From contig JADZBO010000209.1 of assembly GCA_020851995.1 (NCBI GenBank), positions 1-49,983 on the forward strand: 49,983 nt of DNA. The letters run 5' to 3'. The position numbers and the translations under genes were made by a program. Of this stretch, positions 36,237-44,289 are shown in pieces. The stretch is from Burkholderiaceae bacterium. Its GTDB lineage: Bacteria; Pseudomonadota; Gammaproteobacteria; Burkholderiales; Burkholderiaceae_B. Numbering within the stretch: position 1 is the first letter of the stretch; each line of letters starts with the position of its first letter. Under the pieces are notes generated by a model that was given only the letters and a program-made list of their open reading frames with translations, did no database searches and was not told the DNA's origin.

Positions 36237-37208
36237 ATGCGAGCAATAGTCTGTAGTGCGTGGGGCAGCATCGATCAGTTGACGCTTGAACACATTGATC
36301 AGCCATTGCCGGGCGATGGCGAGGTGCTGATCCGTGTCGAGGCAAGCGCTGTGAATTTCGCGGATTCCATCATGGTCGCGGGCCGTTACCAGACCAAGCC
36401 GGCGCTGCCGTTTTCGCCAGGTCTGGAGACTGCCGGCGTGGTGGCTGAGTGCGGGCCAGGCGTCACCGCATTTGCACCGGGCGATCGCGTGATGGCCATC
36501 CTGGCCTACGGTGGATTGGCTGAGTACGCGATCGCCAAAGTGACCGAGACCTTCCGGATGCCAAACAGCATGTCGTTTGACGAGGCTGGCGCGTTTCCCG
36601 TGTCTTACCTGTCGAGTCATGTTGCGATCCGCTGGCTTGGCCGGCTTGAACCCGACGAGACGATGCTCGTGCTTGGCGCGGCCGGCGGCGTCGGCCTGAC
36701 TGCGGTCGAAATTGGCAAGGCGATGGGTGCGCGAGTGATCGCCGCGGCAAGTTCGCCGGAAAAGCTTGCCGTCGCCCAGGCGCACGGCGCCGATGCGTTG
36801 ATCAACTATTCGACAGAAGATCTGACCGCCCGCGTCATGGAACTCACGCACGACAAGGGCGCTGATGTGGTGTTCGACCCAGTTGGCGGCGCACTGTTCG
36901 ACGCGGCGCTTTCGGCAACCGGGTGGGGTGGCCGCATCCTGGTGGTGGGTTTTGTTGCGGGCGTGCCGCAGATATCCGCCAACCGGTTGTTGGTCAAAAA
37001 CCGCTCGGCGATGGGTTCGTCGCTGCGCCACTTCCGCTGGCATGAACCACAAAAGCTGAACAAGTCGGTGGAGGAACTTCTGCAGTGGTACGTCGAGGGT
37101 AAGCTCAAGCCCTGCGTCAGTCACAGTTTTCCACTTGAAGAGAGCGCCCGGGCCATTGGCTTGCTGACGAATCGCGAGGCACATGGCAAAGTGATCGTGC
37201 GTCCTTGA
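36237..37208 (+). CDS. NADPH:quinone oxidoreductase-like medium-chain dehydrogenase
   Basis: The 323-residue protein belongs to the zinc-free quinone oxidoreductase branch of the medium-chain dehydrogenases: SAVNFADSIMVAGRYQTKP, SPGLETAGVVAECGPGV, and the nucleotide-binding VLGAAGGVGLTAVEIGKAMG. It may reduce quinones or enoyl thioesters with NADPH. The ATG at 36237 was chosen because it gives the family N-terminus (MRAIVCSAWGSIDQL). A GTG at 36171 overlapping the preceding stop codon is also possible and would add 22 residues. Its link to the D-aminoacylase is only by position. Confidence 0.85.
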   Translation: MRAIVCSAWGSIDQLTLEHIDQPLPGDGEVLIRVEASAVNFADSIMVAGRYQTKPALPFSPGLETAGVVAECGPGVTAFAPGDRVMAILAYGGLAEYAIAKVTETFRMPNSMSFDEAGAFPVSYLSSHVAIRWLGRLEPDETMLVLGAAGGVGLTAVEIGKAMGARVIAAASSPEKLAVAQAHGADALINYSTEDLTARVMELTHDKGADVVFDPVGGALFDAALSATGWGGRILVVGFVAGVPQISANRLLVKNRSAMGSSLRHFRWHEPQKLNKSVEELLQWYVEGKLKPCVSHSFPLEESARAIGLLTNREAHGKVIVRP

Positions 37209-37462
37209 CATCCCCCGCGCTGAAGACCAGTTTTTCGGACACTGGGTAACGCTAAGTAAATCGTGTTGACTTCGTGCTCGTTGTGTGCAATCTTCCCGTC
37301 TACGCTGCGCATTAAATGACGCGCGTGCTAGAACAGAATTATCTCGATAAAAAAAATATTCAGGGGCAAATTCCGGATCGCGACTGACATCCTGCATGGG
37401 GTGGCGTCGTTCTCCGGATCGTATCCGGGGTTTCGGTTTCCCGCGGTTAAAAGGAGTGAGCA
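37209..37462 (+). promoter_or_regulatory. Leader/promoter region of the LIV-type ABC operon
   Basis: This 254-bp region has an AT-rich part (about 37310-37370) and a small perfect hairpin CCGGAT-CGT-ATCCGG at 37414-37428 about 35 bases before the start codon. A TTGACT at 37266-37271 could be a -35 element, but the matching -10 is poor. A strong AAGGAG site at 37451-37456 precedes the ATG. Promoter placement remains uncertain. Confidence 0.4.
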
Positions 37463-38719
37463 ATGCAGATGATGACGAGAAGTGGTTGCAAATCGTTGCT
37501 GGCGGGTCTGGCGCTTTGCGCCCTCGGCACCACAGTGCAGGCGCAGGGTACAAAAGAACCCCTCAAGATCGGCGTGCCGGCATCCTTGTCGGGCAAGTAC
37601 GTCGCGTACGGGATTCAGGCCAAGAGCGGTGTCGAGCAGGCGATCGCGGTCTGGAAGTCAGTGCGTGGCGATACGGTGGACGGTCGCAAAATCGACCTCC
37701 TCGTGTCGGATACTCAGTCCGATAACGCCATTACGGTGTCGATCGTCAACGAATTCATCCAGTCTGCAAAGATCAACGTCATGATCGGGCCTGACGGTTC
37801 AAACGTAGCCGCTGCAGCCGTGCCGCCCTGGAAGAAGTTCAAGGAACGTCCCATCTGGCTGATGCCGGGCGGTTCGAGCACCACGGTCGAAAAGGCGGTT
37901 GGAACCGATCCGTACTTCTTCCATACGTACGCGTGGGCCTACTACTACCACATCAACAACGCCAAGGCACTCAAGGAGGCGCTGGGCAACAAGAAGCGCG
38001 TCGCCTTTGTCTACACGGACGGCGCCTACGGCCGCGCCCACATTGACGACGCGCGCAAGCACATGAAAGAGGCGGGCTTCGAGATCGTCGCGAGCGAACT
38101 GGTGCGCGAGGGTGCCTCCGACTTTAATTCGGCAATTATCAAAGTCCGCGCCGCCAAGCCCGACATCCTGTATGCGCTGATGCAGACGACCGATGCTGTG
38201 CAGTTTGCCAAGCAGGTCTACACCGCCAAGATAGGCGTACCTTACCTGGTTGGTACCGCGCAGGCACAGTTACCTGAATGGCAGGAGGCGGTTGGTCAGG
38301 CGCAACAGTGCTGGACTGGCGTGACGACCTGGGTGACGGGACTGAAGTTGCCGGCCGATTCTCGTGAGCCGAAGCTGCTGCCTTCAGCCGCCGACTGGGA
38401 GGCTGCATGGCGGGCCCGCTACAACCGGGCGCCGGAGTTTCTGGACGTTGGTTACTACGTCTCGACGATTCTGGCGTTGCTCGCGGTCGAGCAGACGAAA
38501 TCTCTCGATCGGGAAAAGATCAAGGAGTGGCTTGAACAACAGGACTACAAGTCGCCGCTTGGCCTGTCGAGCAAGTTCCTGCCCAGCGAGATCACGCCGC
38601 ATCAGGCGTTTGGCGAAATGGTCGTGTTCCAGCAGGTCAAGGAGGGCGACAAGTTTGTCAGCAAAGTGATTTATCCGAAGGGACTCGCGACCGCAACCTT
38701 GCAATCGTGCACCCAGTAA
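37463..38719 (+). CDS. Branched-chain amino acid-type ABC transporter substrate-binding protein
   Basis: The 418-residue periplasmic protein has a signal peptide (KSLLAGLALCALGTTVQA, cleavage near residue 28) and the LivJ-like start PLKIGVPASLSGKYVAYG. Further family segments are VSDTQSDNAITVSIVNEF, VAFVYTDGAYGRAHID, and the long C-terminal lobe. Such receptors in beta-proteobacteria often bind aromatic or alicyclic acids instead of leucine. It is the first gene of a full ABC set (SBP, two permeases, two ATPases). A strong stem-loop follows its stop codon. Confidence 0.92.
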   Translation: MQMMTRSGCKSLLAGLALCALGTTVQAQGTKEPLKIGVPASLSGKYVAYGIQAKSGVEQAIAVWKSVRGDTVDGRKIDLLVSDTQSDNAITVSIVNEFIQSAKINVMIGPDGSNVAAAAVPPWKKFKERPIWLMPGGSSTTVEKAVGTDPYFFHTYAWAYYYHINNAKALKEALGNKKRVAFVYTDGAYGRAHIDDARKHMKEAGFEIVASELVREGASDFNSAIIKVRAAKPDILYALMQTTDAVQFAKQVYTAKIGVPYLVGTAQAQLPEWQEAVGQAQQCWTGVTTWVTGLKLPADSREPKLLPSAADWEAAWRARYNRAPEFLDVGYYVSTILALLAVEQTKSLDREKIKEWLEQQDYKSPLGLSSKFLPSEITPHQAFGEMVVFQQVKEGDKFVSKVIYPKGLATATLQSCTQ

Positions 38720-38745
38720 ATGGCGTTTGAACGTTTTGCGGCAAA

Positions 38746-38775
38746 GCCGGCCTGCCCCCCGGGGTGCGGGTCGGC
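38746..38775 (+). promoter_or_regulatory. Stem-loop between the LIV-type binding protein and permease genes
   Basis: Bases 38746-38758 can pair with 38763-38775 (GCCGGCCTGCCCC against GGGGTGCGGGTCGGC) with two G-U pairs, one mismatch and a four-base loop. It begins 27 bases after the binding-protein stop and ends 21 bases before the permease ATG. There is no U-tract. A role in stabilising the binding-protein mRNA or attenuating the permease genes is plausible, by analogy with the stem-loop after the dppA-type gene. Confidence 0.5.
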
Positions 38776-38796
38776 GCTTGTGCGAGTCTTCGGCAT

Positions 38797-39669
38797 ATGA
38801 CCCTTGCATTCCAGTTTCTGGTTGACTCCGTCCTGCTGGGCGGGCTCTATACATTGATGGCGATCGGCTTTGCCTTGTCGTTCGGCGTGTCGCGCATCAT
38901 CAATTTCGCACATGGCGAGTTCATCATGCTCGGCGCTTACGGCGCCTTCTGGATGTTCAAGCTGTGGGGCGTTGATCCGCTGGTCGCCATGCCGGTCGTC
39001 ATCCTCGCCGGCTTTGCCGCGGGTTGGTTGTTGTTCAGCACGCTGATACGCCGGGTGCTGTCGGCGCCTCATATCAATCAGATTCTCCTGACGTTTGGCA
39101 TCGGCCTGGTGATTCAGCACATCGCGGTGATCCTCTGGTCCGCCAATTCGCGCTCGACGATGCCGGAGTACGCCCTGGCAGCGGTGACGTTTGGCGACGT
39201 CTTTATCCCGGTGGGCCGACTCGTCGGTTGCGTCGTTGCATTGCTGCTCGTCGGCCTGCTGATTGCCTGGCTTAAGTGGACCGAATCGGGACGGGCCGTG
39301 CGCGCGGTTTCGCAGAACGAGGATGCCGCCACGCTGATGGGCGTCAACGTGCGCGCCATCTATGCGATGTCCTACGCGCTGAGCTCGGCGCTGGGTGTCG
39401 CCACGGGCGTCATCGTCAGTTTCATCATCACGGTGACGCCATTCATGGGGTTCCCGATGCTCGTCAAGGCACTGGCGATCGTGATTCTCGGCGGCTTGGG
39501 CAGTATCGGCGGCATGGCCATCGGGGCGTTTGTGCTGGCGTTGGTGGAGACGGGCTTCGCGTACTACATTCCAGAGGGAGCTGGTTGGTCCGAGGGCGTG
39601 GCCTTCCTGCTGATCATTTCCTTATTGATCCTGCGCCCCGGTGGTCTGTCGGGACAGACGGAGCATTGA
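38797..39669 (+). CDS. livH: Branched-chain amino acid-type ABC transporter permease (LivH)
   Basis: The 290-residue inner-membrane permease has the LivH pattern: FLVDSVLLGGLYTLMAIGFA, then FGVSRIINFAHGEFIMLGAY, the ATPase-docking segment VRAVSQNEDAATLMGVNV, and ILGGLGSIGGMAIGAFVLAL near the C-terminus. The ATG at 38797 gives the family start. An upstream in-frame GTG lies in the stem-loop region. It precedes livM by 5 bp. Confidence 0.94.
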   Translation: MTLAFQFLVDSVLLGGLYTLMAIGFALSFGVSRIINFAHGEFIMLGAYGAFWMFKLWGVDPLVAMPVVILAGFAAGWLLFSTLIRRVLSAPHINQILLTFGIGLVIQHIAVILWSANSRSTMPEYALAAVTFGDVFIPVGRLVGCVVALLLVGLLIAWLKWTESGRAVRAVSQNEDAATLMGVNVRAIYAMSYALSSALGVATGVIVSFIITVTPFMGFPMLVKALAIVILGGLGSIGGMAIGAFVLALVETGFAYYIPEGAGWSEGVAFLLIISLLILRPGGLSGQTEH

Positions 39670-39674
39670 CCAGC

Positions 39675-40652
39675 ATGCGACTCGAAGCCACCTTGCGTTA
39701 CCTCGGAATTGCCTTGGCAATCTTCACCCTGGCGGTACCCTTCCTGGGGCACCCCGGTCTTGCCGACACCGCTTTCCGCACCTGCACACTGGTCATGATC
39801 GCCATCAGCTGGAACATGATGGCGGGGGCGGGCCTGATTTCGCTCGGACACTCGGGATTCTGGGGTGTGGGTGCCTACGCGGCTGTTCTGCTGGCCAATT
39901 CGCTGGGCATACCGTTCTTTCCGTCGCTCATTGGCGCAATCGTGGGCGGTGCGTTGATCGGCCTGGGTTTGGCATCGATTACTGGTCGCCTCAAGGGGAT
40001 CTACTTCGCCATCGCGACGCTGGCGATGTCGGAGGGATTTCGTGTGCTGGCGATCATGTTGCCGGAGCTGACCGGCGGGGCACAGGGCGTCTACCTGAAC
40101 TCCGATCTCTTTCCGGGGTCGACGACCGTCTACGTCATGGCGAGCGCCGGGGCGGTCATTGCAGCCCTTGTCTCATGGGCGCTCAGTCGCACGCGTTCCC
40201 ACTATGCGTTCCGCGCCATGCGCGCCAACGAGCGCGCGGCGCAAATGGTCGGTATCAATCCGATGCGTTACCGCATGCTGATCGTGACGATCTCTGGCGC
40301 GATGGCATCCTATGCCGGCGCGATTTCGTCCTGGAACGGCGGTTACCTGGATCCCGCGATCGCGTTCAGCCTGCACACCACCGTAATGTCGCAGATCGCG
40401 CCGATTCTCGGGGGGATCTACACGCTTTCCGGTCCTATTCTGGGCACGATTGCGACCATGGCGCTTGGCGAAGCCACCCGCTTATGGTTCGGATCCCTGG
40501 AGGGCGTCAGCCTGCTGTTTTTTGGCATTGCGCTGGTTGCCTGTGTGGTCTACCTGCCGCTCGGTATTCGGGGCGGCCTCGATCGCTGGGCGGCTTCCCG
40601 GGCCGGCGCAAACCAAAGCCAGCGTCGGGTCGGACCGGAGGGCGGACAATGA
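39675..40652 (+). CDS. livM: Branched-chain amino acid-type ABC transporter permease (LivM)
   Basis: The 325-residue permease has LivM hallmarks: MIAISWNMMAGAGLISLGHS followed by FWGVGAYAAVLL, the docking segment FRAMRANERAAQMVGINPMR, and GGIYTLSGPILGTIATMALG. It forms the membrane channel with LivH. The stop codon overlaps the livF start as ATGA. Confidence 0.94.
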   Translation: MRLEATLRYLGIALAIFTLAVPFLGHPGLADTAFRTCTLVMIAISWNMMAGAGLISLGHSGFWGVGAYAAVLLANSLGIPFFPSLIGAIVGGALIGLGLASITGRLKGIYFAIATLAMSEGFRVLAIMLPELTGGAQGVYLNSDLFPGSTTVYVMASAGAVIAALVSWALSRTRSHYAFRAMRANERAAQMVGINPMRYRMLIVTISGAMASYAGAISSWNGGYLDPAIAFSLHTTVMSQIAPILGGIYTLSGPILGTIATMALGEATRLWFGSLEGVSLLFFGIALVACVVYLPLGIRGGLDRWAASRAGANQSQRRVGPEGGQ

Positions 40653-41428
40653 GTGAATTGCTCTCACTGAGCCATATACGGGCGGGTTACGGTGAATCGA
40701 CCGTCCTGCAGGATCTGTCGATCACGGTGCGCGAGGGTGAGGTCGTCTGCATGATCGGCGCCAACGGGGCCGGCAAGACCACCACCACCCGGGTACTGAC
40801 TGGTCTTCTGCCTGCCTGGGCCGGGCATGTCAGTTTTGCCGGTGAGCGCATCGATCACGTTTCGGCACATCGCCGGGTCGATTTGGGGATTGCCCTGGCG
40901 CCCGAGGGCAGACAGGTATTCCCGGATCTCACGGTGCGCGAAAATCTGCTGCTCGGGTCCTACTCGCCACGCGCCCGTGAGTTGCGTTCGCGCACACTGG
41001 GCGAGGTTTTTCAAATCTTTCCGAAACTCGAGGCCCGGTTGACGCAGCGGGCTGGCCTCATGTCCGGCGGCGAACAGCAAATGCTCGCCATTGGGCGTGC
41101 CCTGATGGCGCGCCCCAAGTTACTGGTGCTCGACGAGCCTTCGCTGGGTCTTGCGCCGAAGATCATCGGCGACGTTTATCAGGCCGTCGTCAAAACGGCC
41201 AGTCAGGGCGTCAGTATTCTGTTCGTAGAACAGAACGTGCATGCTGCGTTGTCCATTGCGCACCGCGGCTACGTGCTCGCCAATGGCGAGATCACGCTTG
41301 AGGGGTCGGCGGCGGAACTACGCGGGTCGCGCCTGGTCCAGGAATCATTCCTGGCACCACGTCGTGACCGTAATCCGGCCGCATCTGACGCAACGCATCA
41401 GGTTCAGTCCGGGGGCGCACATGGCTGA
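40649..41428 (+). CDS. livF: Branched-chain amino acid-type ABC transporter ATP-binding protein (LivF)
   Basis: The 259-residue ATPase shows Walker A IGANGAGKTTTTR, signature MSGGEQQMLAIGRAL and Walker B LLVLDEPSLGL. The segment LAPEGRQVFPDLTVRENLLL is typical of LivF. It overlaps livM by 4 bp and livG by 8 bp. The order livF before livG is reversed from E. coli but is common elsewhere. The frame is open far upstream, but that part is a shadow of livH and livM. Confidence 0.94.
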   Translation: MSELLSLSHIRAGYGESTVLQDLSITVREGEVVCMIGANGAGKTTTTRVLTGLLPAWAGHVSFAGERIDHVSAHRRVDLGIALAPEGRQVFPDLTVRENLLLGSYSPRARELRSRTLGEVFQIFPKLEARLTQRAGLMSGGEQQMLAIGRALMARPKLLVLDEPSLGLAPKIIGDVYQAVVKTASQGVSILFVEQNVHAALSIAHRGYVLANGEITLEGSAAELRGSRLVQESFLAPRRDRNPAASDATHQVQSGGAHG

Positions 41429-42170
41429 TATGCTTAAAGTCTCCCGCCTCTGCAAGTTCTTCGGCGGAATCAAAGCGATCAACGATCTGACGCTTTCTGT
41501 TCAGCCGGGTCAGTTTCTTGGCATCATCGGTGCGAACGGCGCGGGCAAGACCACGCTGTTGAACCTCATCACGGGTTACCTTGCGCCGACTTCGGGCACG
41601 ATCACCTTTGAGGGGCGCCCGATTCACGGAATGCCGCCTTACCGCATCGCGCGACTCGGCATCGGGAGGACCTTCCAGATCACGCAGCCCTTTGCCGAGA
41701 TGTCCGTGCTGGAGAACGTCATGGCCGGCGCGCTGTTTTCGGAGTATGGGCGCCATCGCACGCTCGAGCAGGCGCGCGAGGACAGTCTCGGGCCGCTCAA
41801 ACTGGTGGGCCTTGATGGTCAAGCCTCCATGCTTGCCGGAGCCCTCACGCTGGGTGCCAAGAAAAAGCTTGAGCTTGCGCGGGCACTGGCGACCCGACCG
41901 AGGCTGTTGCTGCTCGATGAGGTCATGGGCGGGTTGACGCATGAAGAAGTCGAAGATCTCATGGTCGTGTTGCGTCGCATTCACAAGTCTGGCATGACAA
42001 TCGTGATGATCGAACATCTGGTGCACGTGATTGTCGAACTGTCCGACTACGTCTTTGCAATGAACTTCGGCATGGAACTGGCGCAAGGGCTGCCCGAAAG
42101 CGTCATCGAGTCCCCCGAAGTGATCGAAGCCTATCTGGGCGTGCCGATCGAAACTGGCGACGCTAAATAA
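41421..42170 (+). CDS. livG: Branched-chain amino acid-type ABC transporter ATP-binding protein (LivG), divergent signature motif
   Basis: The 249-residue ATPase has Walker A IIGANGAGKTTLLN (about residues 36-44) and the LivG segment GIGRTFQITQPFAEMSVLEN. Walker B is LLLLDEVMGGL, with the catalytic glutamate present. The signature motif is unusual: the usual LSxGxQxxLEIARAL region reads LTLGAKKKLELARAL. The C-terminus ends in VIEAYLGVPIETGDAK, normal for LivG. It overlaps livF by 8 bp and is followed 19 bp later by a crotonase gene, so transport and catabolism may be co-expressed. Confidence 0.92.
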   Translation: MADMLKVSRLCKFFGGIKAINDLTLSVQPGQFLGIIGANGAGKTTLLNLITGYLAPTSGTITFEGRPIHGMPPYRIARLGIGRTFQITQPFAEMSVLENVMAGALFSEYGRHRTLEQAREDSLGPLKLVGLDGQASMLAGALTLGAKKKLELARALATRPRLLLLDEVMGGLTHEEVEDLMVVLRRIHKSGMTIVMIEHLVHVIVELSDYVFAMNFGMELAQGLPESVIESPEVIEAYLGVPIETGDAK

Positions 42171-42189
42171 CCCACCACGGAAACTGATC

Positions 42190-42972
42190 ATGACAACCAA
42201 CACGATCTCGCTGTCGCGCCAGGGCGCGGCGCTTGTAATTACTCTGAACCGGCCCAACCGCAAGAATGCGTTCAGCAAAGAGCTGATGGGCGAGCTGATC
42301 ACCGCTGCCGAGCAAGCTGAAGGCGATCCGACGATTCGCGCCATTATCGTGACCGGTGGAGACAAGTATTTCTCCTCGGGCGCGGATCTCAACGAAGCCA
42401 TGGAAGTCAAGTCCCCGAAGGATGGCGTTGAGTATCTCAAGCACTGGGAGCGACTGCACGACACCATCGAAAAGCTCGAAAAGCCGGTGATCGCCGCCAT
42501 CGAAGGGTTTTGTATGACAGGCGGCTTTGAATTCGTCATGGCGTGCGACATCCGCGTCGCGGGCGACAGTGCGAGCTTTGCGCTCACATCCTCCAAGATT
42601 GGCACCGTGCCGGGCGCTGGCGGCACGCAACGCTTGCCCAGACTCGTGGGAATGGGCAAGGCGCTGGATATTCTTTTCTCGGGCAATCCGATCGACGCGC
42701 AGGAAGCGTATCGCATCAACCTCATCGAGCGACTTGTGCCGGCGGGCAAGGCCCTTGAGACCGCGCTCGACATGGTCAGGGTGTACGAGCAGCGCGCACC
42801 GCTGAGCCTGGCCTATGCCAAACGGGCCGTGCGTACGGGGATGCAGATGGACCAGGCGTCCGGGGTGGAGTTCGAACGATTCCTGGTGACTGCCATCTAT
42901 TGCACTGAAGACAAGAACGAAGGTATTGGCGCATTCCTCGAGAAACGCTCGCCGACGTTCAAGGGACGTTGA
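42190..42972 (+). CDS. Crotonase-family protein with one of the two hydratase glutamates replaced
   Basis: The 260-residue crotonase has E114 in TGGFEFVMACD, equivalent to E144 of rat enoyl-CoA hydratase. The position of E164 is a serine, S134, in FALTSSKIGTVPGAGG. It may therefore be an atypical hydratase, an isomerase or another crotonase reaction. The oxyanion-hole segment (FSSGADLNE) and C-terminal EKRSPTFKGR are normal. It lies 19 bp after livG and is convergent with a gene for a ring-type acyl-CoA dehydrogenase, so a BadK-like role with BadI is one possibility. The ribosome binding site is weak. Confidence 0.88.
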   Translation: MTTNTISLSRQGAALVITLNRPNRKNAFSKELMGELITAAEQAEGDPTIRAIIVTGGDKYFSSGADLNEAMEVKSPKDGVEYLKHWERLHDTIEKLEKPVIAAIEGFCMTGGFEFVMACDIRVAGDSASFALTSSKIGTVPGAGGTQRLPRLVGMGKALDILFSGNPIDAQEAYRINLIERLVPAGKALETALDMVRVYEQRAPLSLAYAKRAVRTGMQMDQASGVEFERFLVTAIYCTEDKNEGIGAFLEKRSPTFKGR

Positions 42973-42979
42973 CCCGCTG

Positions 42980-43019
42980 CGCGCCAGCCTTTGCTGCTCA
43001 GGGCAGAGCGGCTGGCGCG
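42980..43019. terminator. Bidirectional stem-loop between convergent crotonase and acyl-CoA dehydrogenase genes
   Basis: CGCGCCAGCC (42980-42989) and GGCTGGCGCG (43010-43019) are perfect 10-bp reverse complements with a 20-base loop, starting 8 bases after the crotonase stop codon. The position between convergent genes suggests termination in both directions. There is no clear T-run on either side, so it would be a weak or Rho-assisted terminator. Confidence 0.55.
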
Positions 43020-43032
43020 ATGACGCAGCACC

Positions 43033-43073
43033 GCACTCGCGTTGAACACTGCACTCGCGTCGAACTCTGCACT
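43033..43073. repeat. 18-bp imperfect tandem repeat, about 2.3 copies
   Basis: GCACTCGCGTTGAACACT (43033-43050) and GCACTCGCGTCGAACTCT (43051-43068) differ at two positions and are followed by a partial GCACT. The partial copy reaches into the stop codon of the acyl-CoA dehydrogenase gene at 43072-43074. The repeat fills most of the gap after the stem-loop. Confidence 0.65.
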
Positions 43074-44232
43074 AGGCCCTGTAGGCCTGGATCCCCGTCA
43101 GTTCCCGTCCCTCGATCAGCGTCAGAATCTGGTTGGTGCCATCGGGGATGGGCAGCATCCTGCAATCGCGGAACAGTTGTTCGAGTCCGAGTTCGCGGCT
43201 GATACCCATGGCGCCATGCACTTCCATCGCCATCGAGATCGCACGCTGGCAGGCCTCAAGCGAATAGCGTTTTGCCATGGCAGAAATCTGGTTGGCGCGC
43301 TCGCCCGAGTCGATTGATTCGAGCGCGTGATAGCAGAGCAGGCGACTGGTAGTGATCGCCATCGCTGTGTCCGCCAGCAGCTTTTGCACCAGTTGGTGGC
43401 CGCCAATGAGTTTGCCGAATTGCTGACGTTCGCCCGCGTAGCGCAGCGCCAGATCAAGCGCGCGTTGCGCCATGTGAACCGCAGAGAGCGCGATGATCGG
43501 TCGGTTCGCAAGCCACGTCAGTGTCAGCACGCGTGCCGCGTCGCCGGCTTCGCCCAGCATATTGGCTTTGGGTACCCGGCAATGATCGAATGCCACTTCG
43601 CCCAGATGCCCTTGTCGCAAGCCAAGGGTGGGGATTTCGTGTGCCTCGAAAGGGGATTCATCGCGATCGACGATCAGGCGGATCATACTGGCGAGTCCCC
43701 TGGCATCCTTGCCGACCGAAGCCGTGACATTGATCAGGTCGCAGATGCTCGCATTCGTAATCCACATCTTGCGCCCGGTGACCCGGAAGTGGTCGGGGCC
43801 GTCGTCCTCAGCGCGTGTCTTCACACCGCGCGGATCGGAGCCCACGTCGGGTTCCGTGGTCCCTGTGCAGGTAATGCGCCTCCCGGCAATGATGTCAGGC
43901 AGGAAGCGCTCCTTTTGCTCCGGAGTACTTTCATAATAGATCCGGGTCGCGGTCACTTCCTGACCAATCACCATGAACAGCACCACAGGAGGCAACTGCT
44001 CGACCATGATGCCGTAAGTGAGGGCAGGCATGCCGGCGCCCCCTGCGGATTCGGGCACCCGTGCGCTGGTCAGGCCTTGCGTGGCGCATATCTGCAGGAT
44101 GGTCTTGACGTCGTCCTTGGGCAGTGGCCGATCCGGATCATTTTTGGCCAGGATCGGATTGATTTCCCGGTCGACCATGCGGCGCACGGCTTCCTGGATC
44201 TCGCGTTGTTCACTGTTCAGCTGAAATTGCAC
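43072..44232 (-). CDS. Acyl-CoA dehydrogenase with aspartate at the usual catalytic glutamate position
   Basis: The 386-residue flavoprotein has the acyl-CoA dehydrogenase layout: MQFQLNSEQREIQEAVRRMV at the start, the FAD segment TCTGTTEPDVGSDPRGVKTR, KMWITNASICDLINVTASVG, and FGKLIGGHQLVQKLLADTAM. The C-terminal motif that normally reads YEGTSEIQ is IPDGTNQIL, so the catalytic base position holds D364. The GTG at 44230-44232 was chosen because it gives the normal family start and has GGAG upstream. A longer GTG start at 44265 is possible. It lies 57 bp after the BadI-type gene. Together these suggest oxidation of a ring acyl-CoA. Confidence 0.9.
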   Translation of the reverse strand: MQFQLNSEQREIQEAVRRMVDREINPILAKNDPDRPLPKDDVKTILQICATQGLTSARVPESAGGAGMPALTYGIMVEQLPPVVLFMVIGQEVTATRIYYESTPEQKERFLPDIIAGRRITCTGTTEPDVGSDPRGVKTRAEDDGPDHFRVTGRKMWITNASICDLINVTASVGKDARGLASMIRLIVDRDESPFEAHEIPTLGLRQGHLGEVAFDHCRVPKANMLGEAGDAARVLTLTWLANRPIIALSAVHMAQRALDLALRYAGERQQFGKLIGGHQLVQKLLADTAMAITTSRLLCYHALESIDSGERANQISAMAKRYSLEACQRAISMAMEVHGAMGISRELGLEQLFRDCRMLPIPDGTNQILTLIEGRELTGIQAYRA

Positions 44233-44289
44233 GGGCTGTTCTCCGTCTCTTGAGGGCGCAGGCACCGCTGGACGGCGATGCCCACGTGC

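Noticed and set aside
37266-37271. TTGACT as a sigma-70 -35 box for the LIV-type operon
   Set aside because: The sequence 17 bases downstream (AATCTT) is a poor -10, so I did not annotate a specific promoter.
41292-42773. Antisense open frame of 493 residues opposite livG and the crotonase gene
   Set aside because: It is a shadow frame over two well-supported genes, and its translation shows no family motif.
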